Part shown: one piece after another, positions 25,339 to 32,399 of the stretch
How the letters are laid out: each line of letters opens with the position of its first letter
How positions within the stretch are numbered: the stretch's first letter is position 1
NCBI GenBank assembly: GCA_038230215.1
Contig: JBBRNR010000008.1
Span: 62,001 to 126,000, forward strand
DNA from: DASVRZ01 sp038230215
GTDB lineage: Bacteria; Verrucomicrobiota; Verrucomicrobiia; Chthoniobacterales; DASVRZ01
Direction of reading: 5' to 3'
DNA length: 64,000 nucleotides
The notes under the pieces: model-generated
What the model was told of the DNA's origin: nothing
Database searches by the model: none
Seen by the model: only the letters and a program-made list of their open reading frames with translations
Made by a program: the position numbers and the translations under genes

Positions 25339-26694
25339 ATGTTTCGCAAAATCCTAGTCGCCAATCGTGGCGAAATTGCCCTGCGGGTTCTGCGGGCCTG
25401 CCGCGAACTCGGCGTGAAAACGGTCGCCGTTTACTCCGAGGCAGACGTGGATTCGCTTCACGTCCAGCTCGCTGATGAGGCGATTTGCATCGGTGCAGCA
25501 CCGAGCGCGGACAGTTATTTAAAGATCGACCGGATCATCAGCGCGGCGGAAATCGCTGACGTCGATGCGATCCATCCGGGTTACGGTTTTTTGGCGGAGA
25601 ACGCCCATTTCGCGGAGATCTGCGAGAGCTGCAACATCAAATTCATCGGCCCCAAACCCGCCACCATCCGTGCGATGGGCGATAAAGCCACCGCCCGCGC
25701 CAACGCCATCGCCGCTGGTGTGCCCATTTCTCCTGGCAGCGACGGCATCGTCGAGACCGAGGACGAGGCCCGCACCGTGGTCAAGCGCATCGGTTTTCCC
25801 GTCATGATCAAGGCGGTCGCCGGAGGCGGCGGACGCGGAATGCGCATGGCGCACAACGAAGTTAGCCTCGTCCAAGGTTTCCATGCAGCTCGCATGGAAG
25901 CGGACAAAGCTTTCGGAAATCCGGCGGTTTACATCGAGAAACTCATCGTCAACCCGCACCACATCGAGTTCCAGATCATGGCCGATTCGCACGGCCAGAT
26001 CATCCATTTGGGCGAGCGCGATTGCTCGATTCAGCGTCGCAACCAGAAAGTCGTCGAGGAATGTCCCTCGCCCCTGATGACTCCCGAATTGCGCAAGAAA
26101 ATGGGCGATTCCGCCGTTGCGCTGGCCAAAACCGTTGGCTACGAAAACGCTGGCACCATGGAGTTCCTCGTCGATGACGACGGCGGCTTCTACTTCATGG
26201 AAATGAACACCCGCATCCAGGTCGAGCACCCGGTCACTGAGGAAGTCTATGGCTGCGATCTCGTCAAAGAGCAGATCCTCATTGCCGCCGGCGAGCACCT
26301 TTCCGAGCACGTCGTCAACGCCACCCCTCGCGCGCACGCCATCGAATGCCGCATCAATGCCGAAGACCCGGCGCACAATTTCCAGCCTTCGCCCGGCAAG
26401 ATCGAACTCTACTACGCCCCTGGTGGCCGCGGAGTTCGCATCGATTCGCACGTCTATTCCGGTTACACCATTCCGCCGAATTACGATTCCATGATCGGCA
26501 AGCTCATCACCATCGGAGCCAACCGCCACAACGCCGTCCTCCGCATGCAACGCGCCCTCAGCGAATACATCGTCAGCGGGATTAAAACGACCATTCCGTT
26601 CCAGCTTGAGATCATGAAAAACCCGGATTTCCTTCGTGGAAAATACGACACCGGCTTCATCGAAAAGATGCTCAGCAGCAAACTCGTCCGCTAG
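25339..26694 (+). CDS. accC: Biotin carboxylase subunit of acetyl-CoA carboxylase
   Basis: 451 residues, full length. ATP-grasp enzyme that carboxylates the biotin on AccB. The N-terminal part KILVANRGEIALRVLRACR, the glycine-rich ATP loop AVAGGGGRGMR, the conserved ERDCSIQRRNQKV, and EMNTRIQVEHPVTE in the active site are present. Follows accB by 6 nt in the usual accBC order; the carboxyltransferase genes are not in the window. Confidence 0.98.
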   Translation: MFRKILVANRGEIALRVLRACRELGVKTVAVYSEADVDSLHVQLADEAICIGAAPSADSYLKIDRIISAAEIADVDAIHPGYGFLAENAHFAEICESCNIKFIGPKPATIRAMGDKATARANAIAAGVPISPGSDGIVETEDEARTVVKRIGFPVMIKAVAGGGGRGMRMAHNEVSLVQGFHAARMEADKAFGNPAVYIEKLIVNPHHIEFQIMADSHGQIIHLGERDCSIQRRNQKVVEECPSPLMTPELRKKMGDSAVALAKTVGYENAGTMEFLVDDDGGFYFMEMNTRIQVEHPVTEEVYGCDLVKEQILIAAGEHLSEHVVNATPRAHAIECRINAEDPAHNFQPSPGKIELYYAPGGRGVRIDSHVYSGYTIPPNYDSMIGKLITIGANRHNAVLRMQRALSEYIVSGIKTTIPFQLEIMKNPDFLRGKYDTGFIEKMLSSKLVR

Positions 26695-26736
26695 TCCCAT
26701 CCGAGTTCCAACGGACTCCGCCGCCATGTCCCGGTT

Positions 26737-26787
26737 AGTGCAGGCTTCCAGCCTGCTGTTCGGGGCATCTTGCTCCGAATCCCCATT
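26737..26787. repeat. Class II REP-like element, partial copy upstream of thiE
   Basis: TAGTGCAGGCTTCCAGCCTG contains a CAGGCT-TCC-AGCCTG hairpin, followed by CGGGGCATCTTGCTCCG. Order and spacing match the left half of the element at 8375-8428 (GTGCGGGC..GCCTGCTG, then GGGCATCCTGCCCG). It takes up the space just before thiE and may affect its mRNA. I see no TPP riboswitch here. Confidence 0.7.
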
Positions 26788-26790
26788 CCC

Positions 26791-27414
26791 ATGAAACTTG
26801 CAACCGCCACCCTCTACGGAATTTTAGACCTGGGTTACATCGAAATCTCCCAAACCAGGGAGTTCGCCCGGCAAATGATCGCTGGCGGCGTCGATATCGT
26901 GCAACTCCGCGCTAAAAAACTCCCCGCCGAGCCGTTCGCGCAGATCGCGATGGAACTCGTCCCACTTTTCCAAGCCGCCGGTATTCCCTTCATCCTCAAC
27001 GACCACCCCGAACTCGTCGAAAGCACCGGCGCCACCGGCGCACACGTCGGCCAGGACGACCTCTCCGTCGCCCAAGCCCGCCAGCTTGCCGGACCCCGCG
27101 CCATCATCGGGAAATCCACCCACTCCGTCGCCCAAGCCCTCGCTGGCGCCGCCGAGGCGGATTACATCGGCTTCGGCCCGCTCTTCGCCACGCCGACCAA
27201 GCCCGATTACCCCCCCATCGGCCTCGACGACATCCGCCGCGTCCACGAATCCACTGGGACTCCCATCTTCTGCATTGGCGGCATCCAACTGGAAAACCTC
27301 CCCACCGTCCTCGCCGCCGGAGCGCGCCGCGTCGTCATCGTCTCCGGCCTCCTCCAAGCCCCCGACCTCGTCACCTATTGCCGCGAAGTGAAGCAGCTGC
27401 TGGATCGTCCCTAA
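26791..27414 (+). CDS. thiE: Thiamine-phosphate synthase
   Basis: 207 residues from the ATG at 26791. It joins HMP-pyrophosphate and thiazole phosphate to give thiamine phosphate. Motifs: VDIVQLRAKK, PFILNDHPEL, GAHVGQDDL, IIGKSTHS, DYIGFGPLFATPTK and the phosphate-binding end FCIGGIQ plus RRVVIVSGL. The stop codon TAA lies inside CCCTAAC, the first core-like heptamer of the cassette array, so the array begins exactly at the end of this gene. No riboswitch is visible. Confidence 0.96.
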   Translation: MKLATATLYGILDLGYIEISQTREFARQMIAGGVDIVQLRAKKLPAEPFAQIAMELVPLFQAAGIPFILNDHPELVESTGATGAHVGQDDLSVAQARQLAGPRAIIGKSTHSVAQALAGAAEADYIGFGPLFATPTKPDYPPIGLDDIRRVHESTGTPIFCIGGIQLENLPTVLAAGARRVVIVSGLLQAPDLVTYCREVKQLLDRP

Positions 27415-27441
27415 CGTCAGTTCCACCCACTGAGCGTTGGC
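27410..27441 (-). repeat. Possible terminal attC remnant at the thiE stop
   Basis: CCCTAAC at 27410-27416 overlaps the thiE stop codon, and GCGTTGGCA follows at 27433-27441. This would be a very short attC ending the array. The right core is weak. Confidence 0.4.
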
Positions 27442-27634
27442 AGATAGAGCTGAGTCGGCTCAAACCATAAAGCGCCGGTGGAAGAAAAACGGACGCCATC
27501 AGAAAGTAGGTATAGCTCCAAGCGGGTCGAGAAAGGAGAGCATCCCGAAGAAAGGACAAGCGCAAACAACAGTAAAGATCCAGCCACGAATGGAGGAAAT
27601 GTCGCCGCTCAAGGTCTGGAAAGAGCAAAGAAGA

Positions 27635-27805
27635 CTAGCGAGACTTAGAGCTAGTTATAGTAATAAATCCAACATCGGGGATCCACGCCTGAGCGATACT
27701 AACAAAAAAAGGTCGATGGAAAAGTGTGTAGAGAAAGCCGCCCCAAGCAGGAATTGCTAATATCCATGTGGCTCGTGAAAGCATTCGATCAAGATTGCTA
27801 TTCAT
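27635..27805 (-). CDS. Small cassette membrane protein, possibly cut short by an in-frame TAG
   Basis: 56 residues from the ATG at 27805, with one hydrophobic segment (ATWILAIPAWGGFLYTLF). The frame stops at TAG (27635-27637) but stays open and protein-like beyond it, with a further aromatic-rich hydrophobic stretch (WSYTYFLMASVFLPPALYGL) before reaching the attC remnant at 27441. A single base change at the TAG would give a two-helix membrane protein of about 120 residues. It fills the cassette between 27441 and 27822. No family recognised; other frames in this gap look accidental. Confidence 0.4.
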   Translation of the reverse strand: MNSNLDRMLSRATWILAIPAWGGFLYTLFHRPFFVSIAQAWIPDVGFITITSSKSR

Positions 27806-27821
27806 GGGGAGAAAGCGAGTC

Positions 27822-27858
27822 GCCTAACGAAAACAAGATCAGCTCCGTATTGTTAGGT
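27822..27858 (-). repeat. attC site, very short (37 bp)
   Basis: GCCTAAC at 27822-27828 and GTTAGGT at 27852-27858 are both good cores, and AAAACAAGATCAGC follows the left one as in the long sites. The central stem of the 103-bp form is missing. Confidence 0.7.
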
Positions 27859-27870
27859 GCGGGGTGAAAA

Positions 27871-28148
27871 TCAGACATGGCCTGCTCCCATGGAACACTC
27901 AGCGTCTCGCGAATGCTCAACAGGACACGGTATGCCGGTAATCCTCGAAACTCGGAATGTGGCACCATAAGCAAGCCAGCCGAAGAATGGGATTAAGAGG
28001 ACCAGACTCCAAAATATTTTCTTAGCAACGCTTGCTTTTCGATGAAAAAACCATAAGCGAATAACAAAACTAAGGCTGATCCAGAGAGAGATACCGCAAA
28101 GGATGATACTTAATGACTTGTGAGCGGAAAAAAATCGGGTTGAGACAT
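27871..28148 (-). pseudogene. Cassette membrane protein broken in a run of seven A/T
   Basis: The ATG at 28148 reads MSQPDFFPL and soon stops. With one extra base in the homopolymer 28128-28134 the frame becomes MSQPDFFSAHKSLSIIL and runs on to a TGA at 27871-27873. This gives about 92 residues with two membrane helices (SIILCGISLWISLSFVI and IFWSLVLLIPFFGWLAYG). The segment WSLVLLIPFFGWLAYG resembles a hydrophobic motif I have seen in unannotated bacterial proteins. No standard start exists in the long frame itself. It fills the cassette between attC sites at 27858 and 28161. Either a mutation or a sequencing error. Confidence 0.65.
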
Positions 28149-28160
28149 GGTCTGCTATGC

Positions 28161-28204
28161 GCCTAAGAAAACAAGATCAGCGATGCTGCCTCGTTTGGTT
28201 ATGC
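28161..28204 (-). repeat. attC site, short (44 bp)
   Basis: GCCTAAG at 28161 and GTTATGC at 28198-28204, with AAACAAGATCAGCGATGC after the first core and CTCGTTTGGTTATGCC like the right arm CATCGCTTGGTTAGGCC of the long sites. It overlaps the stop codon of the gene at 28199. Confidence 0.7.
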
Positions 28205-28606
28205 CTCCGGTGAGAGGACGGAAACTTCTTGCAACAGGTAGCCCCAGCGCATGTAAAAGCAACTGATCGCAGCGCTTACGATAGGTATCTCGTAAAGGGC
28301 GAAGATCCACGGATTGCGAGCTAAGCCCAACCGCTCGGGGAGCGGTCCTGCGAGCGCCAAGCGCCAGAGGTAAGTCTGAAGCACAAACTGAATAAGAAGA
28401 AATAGCCCGACTCCAAAACCCCATTGCCGTGGCCGACGCCACATCTTCTGGATCAGAAAAGCCCAAAAGGCGATAGTGAATACGATCTGGAGCACAATAA
28501 TGATTTTAGAACCAGCGGGCAAGCTAACCATGTTAGTTAGGCTTAAAGCACCGTTGATTGCCATGCAAACAACGGCTAATTGCTGTGCGAACGGGCGCGT
28601 CTTCAT
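28199..28606 (-). CDS. Cassette protein: four-helix membrane protein, unknown
   Basis: 135 residues. Predicted membrane segments are LAVVCMAINGALSLTNMV, IIIVLQIVFTIAFWAFLI, WGFGVGLFLLIQFVLQTYLW and a weaker FALYEIPIVSAAISCFY. A basic loop (QKMWRRPRQW) after helix 2 fits an inside position. No family recognised. Its stop lies within the attC at 28161-28204, as expected for a cassette gene, and its start follows the 28609 core directly with 2 nt between. Confidence 0.75.
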   Translation of the reverse strand: MKTRPFAQQLAVVCMAINGALSLTNMVSLPAGSKIIIVLQIVFTIAFWAFLIQKMWRRPRQWGFGVGLFLLIQFVLQTYLWRLALAGPLPERLGLARNPWIFALYEIPIVSAAISCFYMRWGYLLQEVSVLSPEA

Positions 28607-28608
28607 AG

Positions 28609-28711
28609 GCCTAACAACCCAAGCTCAGCGACGCGTAGGGAAACGTCGTGAAGTCTGCGCAAGGTAGAACTCGTGACGATCCCGGAAGTATTCGCTTCAA
28701 TCGTATGATCG
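28609..28711 (-). repeat. attC site, 103 bp, mutated right core
   Basis: GCCTAAC at 28609-28615 and AAGCTCAGCGACGCGTAGGG as in the sister sites. The far end reads TCGTATGATCGAGC where the others have TCGCTTGGTTAGGC, so the right core is damaged. The length equals that of the other long sites. Confidence 0.75.
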
Positions 28712-28726
28712 AGCATTGGGAGATGT

Positions 28727-29233
28727 TCATGGTGGCGCATCTTTGGCAAATGGCGTCGAGCTAGTCGCAAGCTCAATGTGAATCTCTCTTTTCTCCGCGT
28801 GTCTGCGAAGAGTAATCTCATAAAGAAACGTGCTGCGCGCGTCGGTCTTGCGACGTTCGATACTGGTTTCCGGCTCAATGTAAATGTAGTTCTGGCCCCC
28901 GCCACCTTCGTTGCAAGCGACAATCGCGTAGCTCAGTCGCTTCAAAGTGGTGGAGGACATCGGATCGCTCTGGAGCAAGACACGGAGACGGAAATCCGTG
29001 TCGGATGACAGTGTAGAAATGGTTCTGCGGTGCTTGCCGGTAGAATCGGTGATAGTCGCTACGAGTTGTGCATAACGAGCGGAAGGAAAATGTGCGTCTG
29101 TACAGAAGGATGCGACACCGAGAGATTCCGCCAACTCTTCGCTCGTCAGTGGACTTGGTTTAACCGGGCGATTGTCGCAGCCACACAGCAGAAGTGCTAC
29201 GCAACTCAAAAGTAAAAAGCGCTGATAAATCAT
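28727..29233 (-). CDS. Cassette lipoprotein, unknown
   Basis: 168 residues from the ATG at 29233. The lipoprotein signal MIYQRFLLLSCVALLLCGC ends in a lipobox (LCGC), so it should be anchored in a membrane. The mature part has a possible enzyme-like or binding fold with YAQLVATITDSTGKHRR and NYIYIEPETSIERR but no known motif. It shares one cassette with the gene at 29260: no attC separates them. An upstream start at 29263 would overlap that gene by 4 nt. Function unknown. Confidence 0.7.
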   Translation of the reverse strand: MIYQRFLLLSCVALLLCGCDNRPVKPSPLTSEELAESLGVASFCTDAHFPSARYAQLVATITDSTGKHRRTISTLSSDTDFRLRVLLQSDPMSSTTLKRLSYAIVACNEGGGGQNYIYIEPETSIERRKTDARSTFLYEITLRRHAEKREIHIELATSSTPFAKDAPP

Positions 29234-29259
29234 GGCGTTTGTTAAGAGGGAGCTTTGCC

Positions 29260-29673
29260 TCATGGCGTCGCTTTGGAAAGGATGCTTCGCAAGTCCTCTA
29301 ACAGGGCCGCTGGAACACCAGTAAGTTTGTGGTCGGGAAAATGATAAGTGGCCCCCACATCGTCGTGAAGCTCTGTCGTGAACGAGCCGTTCGCATCACC
29401 AGAGGCGGCTTTGCGCTCGACCGTGGAATGACGATAGAGAGCCGAGATAATGTTGCCCCGCTCGAAGTGACACTGCCACTGCCGCGCCTCGTGGTAGTGC
29501 TCTGCGAAGGCTTCCAAAGCTACAATGCGGCCATCGACTCGCGTCACACGGATATGGCTTCCCTCGCAGGCTTGCTCCCAATCCAAGTCCGTGACCTGCG
29601 GAAGACCAGCGTCCGCAACTCTCTGGAGAGTGACGACAGCAATGGCGATGATCAAAACAAGGCGCAGTGTCAT
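29260..29673 (-). CDS. Cassette protein, secreted, unknown
   Basis: 137 residues from the ATG at 29673, with the signal peptide MTLRLVLIIAIAVVTLQRVADA. The frame is open further upstream, but that part (GDLVFVKPTN) is only the translation of the attC arm. The mature protein holds two cysteines (EQACEG, QWQCHF) that may pair, and a C-terminal FPDHKLTGVPAALLEDL. It shares its cassette with the lipoprotein downstream. No family recognised. Confidence 0.7.
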   Translation of the reverse strand: MTLRLVLIIAIAVVTLQRVADAGLPQVTDLDWEQACEGSHIRVTRVDGRIVALEAFAEHYHEARQWQCHFERGNIISALYRHSTVERKAASGDANGSFTTELHDDVGATYHFPDHKLTGVPAALLEDLRSILSKATP

Positions 29674-29681
29674 GTTCGTAG

Positions 29682-29745
29682 GTTTAACGAAAACAAGATC
29701 ACCCACGCAAGTCGATTGAGGTTCACAGCGCGTATTGCTTTGGCA
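29682..29745 (-). repeat. attC site, degenerate (about 64 bp)
   Basis: GTTTAAC at 29682-29688 followed by GAAAACAAGATCA as in other sites. The far end GCGCGTATTGCTTTGGCA resembles the right arm GCGTTCGCTGCATCGCTTGG but has lost a clear GTTAGGC. Exact right end uncertain. Confidence 0.55.
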
Positions 29746-29758
29746 GTAAAACTGCCGG

Positions 29759-30097
29759 TCATAGGTAGAAGAGTCGCGCAAGGGTGGCAAATATGACCAA
29801 TGGCAGAACGAGGAAGAGGAGAAGCCAATGAGCTAAAATGCCACATCGCGATAGAAAAGATGATGATCGCAACTCCGGCTGAACTGAAAACCAATAAAAA
29901 GAGACACCCAATGGAAAGACGATGCTGCTGAGAAAATACACGGAGAATGTGTGGTGCTGCGCCGCAATATAAATGGCACCTAGAGCAAAAAGAATCGCAA
30001 CGATGCGCAATAGCTTTAGATAACGCGGATGGACTGGATACCAAACCTGTGAGTCAGTATTTTCCGTCTGCAAATAATTGACTTGGCGAGGGTTCAT
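29759..30097 (-). CDS. Cassette membrane protein, unknown
   Basis: 112 residues from the ATG at 30097. Helices: LLRIVAILFALGAIYIAA, FSVYFLSSIVFPLGVSFYWF and ILAHWLLLFLVLPLVIFATL. The first 28 residues are polar (NYLQTENTDSQVWYPVHPRY). Overlapping frame 29670-30044 is weaker and lacks such clean segments. No family recognised. Its attC (29682-29745) lies directly after the stop. Confidence 0.65.
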   Translation of the reverse strand: MNPRQVNYLQTENTDSQVWYPVHPRYLKLLRIVAILFALGAIYIAAQHHTFSVYFLSSIVFPLGVSFYWFSVQPELRSSSFLSRCGILAHWLLLFLVLPLVIFATLARLFYL

Positions 30098-30221
30098 AAA
30101 AGGACCGGTATCTTGCAGGTCTTCGGCGGGTCTGCCAAGCCCTGGGTGGGGGTTCCCTCGTTACCTGGCTCTGGCTGGATCCTGCACCTGTCCCCGAAGC
30201 TCTGGCTTCGTCCCCTGGATG
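30098..30221. other. Atypical cassette junction with strong hairpin
   Basis: An attC is expected here after the gene at 30222, but no RYYYAAC/GTTRRRY pair is clear. Instead CCCCGAAGC-TCTG-GCTTCG (30192-30210) forms a strong hairpin, followed by GATGTTAGCGG, whose GTTAGCG could be a weak core. It may be an attC of a different family or a replaced one. Confidence 0.35.
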
Positions 30222-30521
30222 TTAGCGGCGAAGCTCATCTTGGCTGACATCTATCTGTAGGAATTGCTGGGCGGGCTCGGTGAACTTCTCGGCTGGGACG
30301 TGTGAACCCATGATGTGTTCGTAGGCCCATGCCAAGTAGGTGCAGAGTGCTGCTTCGCCCTTCTGCTGACGCAAGATGGAATATACCGGCATCACATACG
30401 CGTCGTACTCATCAGCGGGCAACCCGCCTCCGCGGCCAAACCCAATCGGATCCCACTCGTGCATGAATACATGACGAATCTTACGAATGCTCGCGGCCAT
30501 TTTCGGCTTTAGCTCTCCCAT
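30222..30521 (-). CDS. Cassette protein of the small helical 'EWDPIG-DEYD' type, unknown
   Basis: 99 residues from the ATG at 30521; the longer frame upstream is attC translation (ADLVLVR). The pattern IRHVFMHEWDPIGFG, then PADEYDAYVMPVY and a helical end AYEHIMG, recurs in many short bacterial proteins of unknown function (I-R-x-hydrophobic-x-x-E-W-D-P-I-G, then D-E-Y-D-x-Y). They are often encoded in gene cassettes or near toxins. Cytoplasmic, no signal peptide. The recognition is by memory of the pattern, not by a named family. Confidence 0.75.
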   Translation of the reverse strand: MGELKPKMAASIRKIRHVFMHEWDPIGFGRGGGLPADEYDAYVMPVYSILRQQKGEAALCTYLAWAYEHIMGSHVPAEKFTEPAQQFLQIDVSQDELRR

Positions 30522-30532
30522 GGTGCCACTAC

Positions 30533-30607
30533 ATCTAACGAGAACAAGATCAGCGACAGTAGGGAAGGGCACGAGCCCGAAGCGTTTGCTGCGCCGCATG
30601 ATTAGGC
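30533..30607 (-). repeat. attC site, 75 bp
   Basis: ATCTAAC at 30533-30539 and ATTAGGC at 30601-30607; arms GAACAAGATCAGCGACAGTA and CGAGCCCGAAGCGTTTGCT as in the 103-bp sites, but with a shorter centre. Confidence 0.85.
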
Positions 30608-30608
30608 G

Positions 30609-31046
30609 TCATGGAGTGAGACTGGGTTGTTGTGCTGCTTCGGTGAGAAGCTTCATCTCAACCTCCGCTTCTGGCTCAGAGTCCGTCGTGAGAGTCCGAG
30701 TGCAAATATCCGTCCGGACGATGCCTCTGTCTTCGTCGCAATAAACTATGTAGTGCCAGCCGACCTGGAAGTCATAACCACAATCACCTCCGCCCATATT
30801 CGTCTGAACAACCATCTCCTTCTTCCCGGAGACGCCTTTCCAAGAGCTGCTGACCCGAAAGGTAAACCGGCGAAATTGGAAGCCGTCCGCCTCGGTGACA
30901 AGCTTCCCTTCTGTGCATTGACCAGCGAATACGACGCTTGCCTTTGCAAGAGCTACGCTAACCGGGGGACGTTCCCCACATGAGCAAGCCATCAGAGTAC
31001 GGCCTACGGAAGTAGATAAAGCGAGTATTAACAGTGCGAATTTCAT
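30609..31046 (-). CDS. Cassette protein: secreted, TIMP-like cysteine domain
   Basis: 145 residues from the ATG at 31046. Signal MKFALLILALSTSVGRTLMA ends right before ACSCGERPPVSVALAKASVV. The CSC start, then an alternating hydrophobic segment to VFAGQC, is the pattern of bacterial tissue-inhibitor-of-metalloproteinase-like domains, where the N-terminal Cys can sit on a metal. Further cysteines in GGGDCGYDF, YIVYCDED and TDICTRT fit two or three disulfides. The product would be periplasmic or released. The stop lies 2 nt before the 30533 attC. Confidence 0.72.
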   Translation of the reverse strand: MKFALLILALSTSVGRTLMACSCGERPPVSVALAKASVVFAGQCTEGKLVTEADGFQFRRFTFRVSSSWKGVSGKKEMVVQTNMGGGDCGYDFQVGWHYIVYCDEDRGIVRTDICTRTLTTDSEPEAEVEMKLLTEAAQQPSLTP

Positions 31047-31066
31047 AGATAGCGTGGAGTGATGAT

Positions 31067-31169
31067 GCCTAACGAGAACAAGATCAACGACACGTAGGGA
31101 ACGACGCGATCTGTGCGACAGCACAGCTCGTGACGAGCCCGAAGCGTTTGCTGCGCCGCATGATTAGGC
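31067..31169 (-). repeat. attC site, 103 bp
   Basis: GCCTAAC at 31067-31073 and ATTAGGC at 31163-31169. Arms AACAAGATCAACGACACGTA and CGAGCCCGAAGCGTTTGCT, with CTGTGC-GACA-GCACAG as terminal hairpin. Overlaps the stop of the gene at 31164. Confidence 0.92.
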
Positions 31170-31700
31170 GATTCCAGTCTCATTGGAGAATTGATAGCCA
31201 CAATCAGGGCAAAAGCGAGCTGTCGGTGAAACGGAATGACCCTGCGGACACTTACGCTCCCGGTAAAGCTGCGGTGCGTAAATCCGTGAATATAGAACCG
31301 CAAAAGCTGCGCCGTAAAAAACCATCCAATGACCGGAAAAGCCACGAACGACAGACGGCGGTGCATCGCCAATCTGCTGCTTCGGTCGGCTGGCGGTCGT
31401 AGCAAAGAACACGATGAAGTTGAGGATGGCGTAACCGAAAAGAACGTAAAAGCTACGTCGCATCCAGACTGGACAACCTGCAAGAGCAACCTTCCAGAAA
31501 TCTTTGCGATTCACATAGCGCCTTGTCTGCATGGATGTAAGCACGGCAGGAATCCAGACAACGAAGATGCCAATGTGCAAAGCCCATACTAGCTTGCCAC
31601 CCGGAATAGGGATTCCCGCGAGAGCCATGCAGTGCGCTCCAATGCTAAGAGCAAGGCCGCACGCCGCCAGAACCATGAATGGATATAAAAGAGCTTTCAT
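31164..31700 (-). CDS. Cassette membrane protein with C-terminal zinc ribbon, unknown
   Basis: 178 residues from the ATG at 31700. Four predicted helices: FMVLAACGLALSIGAHCM, LVWALHIGIFVVWIPAVL, SFYVLFGYAILNFIVFFA and WMVFYGAAFAVLYSRIYA. The C-terminal tail is a zinc ribbon, CPQGHSV...CPDCGY. The ribbon would sit on the cytoplasmic side. Membrane proteins with such a ribbon are frequent in environmental gene cassettes. No enzyme motif. The stop overlaps the attC, which is normal for cassettes. Confidence 0.8.
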   Translation of the reverse strand: MKALLYPFMVLAACGLALSIGAHCMALAGIPIPGGKLVWALHIGIFVVWIPAVLTSMQTRRYVNRKDFWKVALAGCPVWMRRSFYVLFGYAILNFIVFFATTASRPKQQIGDAPPSVVRGFSGHWMVFYGAAFAVLYSRIYAPQLYRERKCPQGHSVSPTARFCPDCGYQFSNETGIA

Positions 31701-31721
31701 AGACTATTGGCGCGAGGAATT

Positions 31722-31824
31722 GCCTAACGAGTAAAAGCTCAGCGACACGTAGGAAAACTGGCGCTGGCCGTGCCCCGCACGGACTGTGACGAGCCCGGAG
31801 CGTCCGCTGTATCGCTTGTTAGGA
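31722..31824 (-). repeat. attC site, 103 bp
   Basis: GCCTAAC at 31722-31728 and GTTAGGA at 31818-31824. Arms AAAAGCTCAGCGACACGTAG and CGAGCCCGGAGCGTCCGCTG, with the tip hairpin GGCCGTGC-CCC-GCACGG. Confidence 0.92.
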
Positions 31825-31874
31825 CGGTTGTTGGATGTCATGGAATGCTTCGTCGATGTTACTTCATCGTCTGG

Positions 31875-32138
31875 TTAGAAGGTCTTTGAACGTGTTCCCC
31901 ACAACAATCCTTTCACTCCTAAATACAGAACAACGACGCAGGGCAAAAAGGGCAGACAAATTCCGACTGCTTCATAAACCACGCCGAATGGTCTGATCAG
32001 GGAAGGAGTGGTCTCGCCTAAACGAACAACCACAAAGCCAAAAGAGTGGGAGATAAACGGAAAATAACGCGCGAACAATTCGATTCCCGCGACTAACGCC
32101 ACTAGCCCCCAACCGATTATGGAGAAGATGCGCGTCAT
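31875..32138 (-). CDS. Cassette membrane protein, unknown
   Basis: 87 residues from the ATG at 32138. Two membrane segments: FSIIGWGLVALVAGIELFA and AVGICLPFLPCVVVLYLGV, separated by a short loop with RLGETTPSLIRPF. It starts 3 nt before the CCCTAAC core of repeat B3, so that repeat lies immediately upstream. No family recognised. Confidence 0.7.
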   Translation of the reverse strand: MTRIFSIIGWGLVALVAGIELFARYFPFISHSFGFVVVRLGETTPSLIRPFGVVYEAVGICLPFLPCVVVLYLGVKGLLWGTRSKTF

Positions 32139-32140
32139 AG

Positions 32141-32399
32141 CCCTAACATATAATAGACGAAACGGGTGTTCGGCAATTCGGGGCGGTCCGATGGGGGAAA
32201 CTGGGGGTGAAGGGAATCCATGGGCGAGAGGTTGCCGGGTTCGGGCAGGGTTGCCAAGCTCCAGATGGGAGTTCCATGGGACTGTGGCGGGGTGTGTTTT
32301 CGGGCGAAGAAGGCTTTTTTGCCAAACTGCGGCACCTCGGGAGCGGTCTGGAGGTGCTGTAGCGCGGTGGAAAGCTTCACAAAACCTCGCGTGACTACT
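32141..32399 (-). repeat. Repeat B, copy 3, ending in three 21-bp units
   Basis: Begins with the core CCCTAAC (32141-32147) and TATAATAG and runs through GGGAATCCATGGGCGAGAGG, GATGGGAGTTCCATGGGACT and GCCAAACTGCGGCACCTCGG, all shared with the copy at 35455. From 32337 it contains three 21-bp units (TCGGGAGCGGTCTGGAGGTG..., TGTAGCGCGGTGGAAAGCTT...) of array 3. It stands where the attC of the gene at 32400 should be. On the minus strand TATTATATG precedes GTTAGGG. Confidence 0.88.

Noticed and set aside
26695..26790. TPP riboswitch upstream of thiE
   Set aside because: The conserved CTGAGA and ACCTGA parts are absent; the structure there is the class II palindrome.
27437..27760. Plus-strand frame of 107 codons after thiE
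   Set aside because: Lysine/arginine-rich with no family likeness, antisense to a more protein-like cassette frame.
30522..30599. N-terminal extensions of several cassette genes (for example GDLVFVKP, ADLVLVR)
   Set aside because: These residues are translations of the attC arm (GATCTTGTTCTCGTTAG) shared by unrelated genes; internal ATGs with proper signal peptides were chosen instead.
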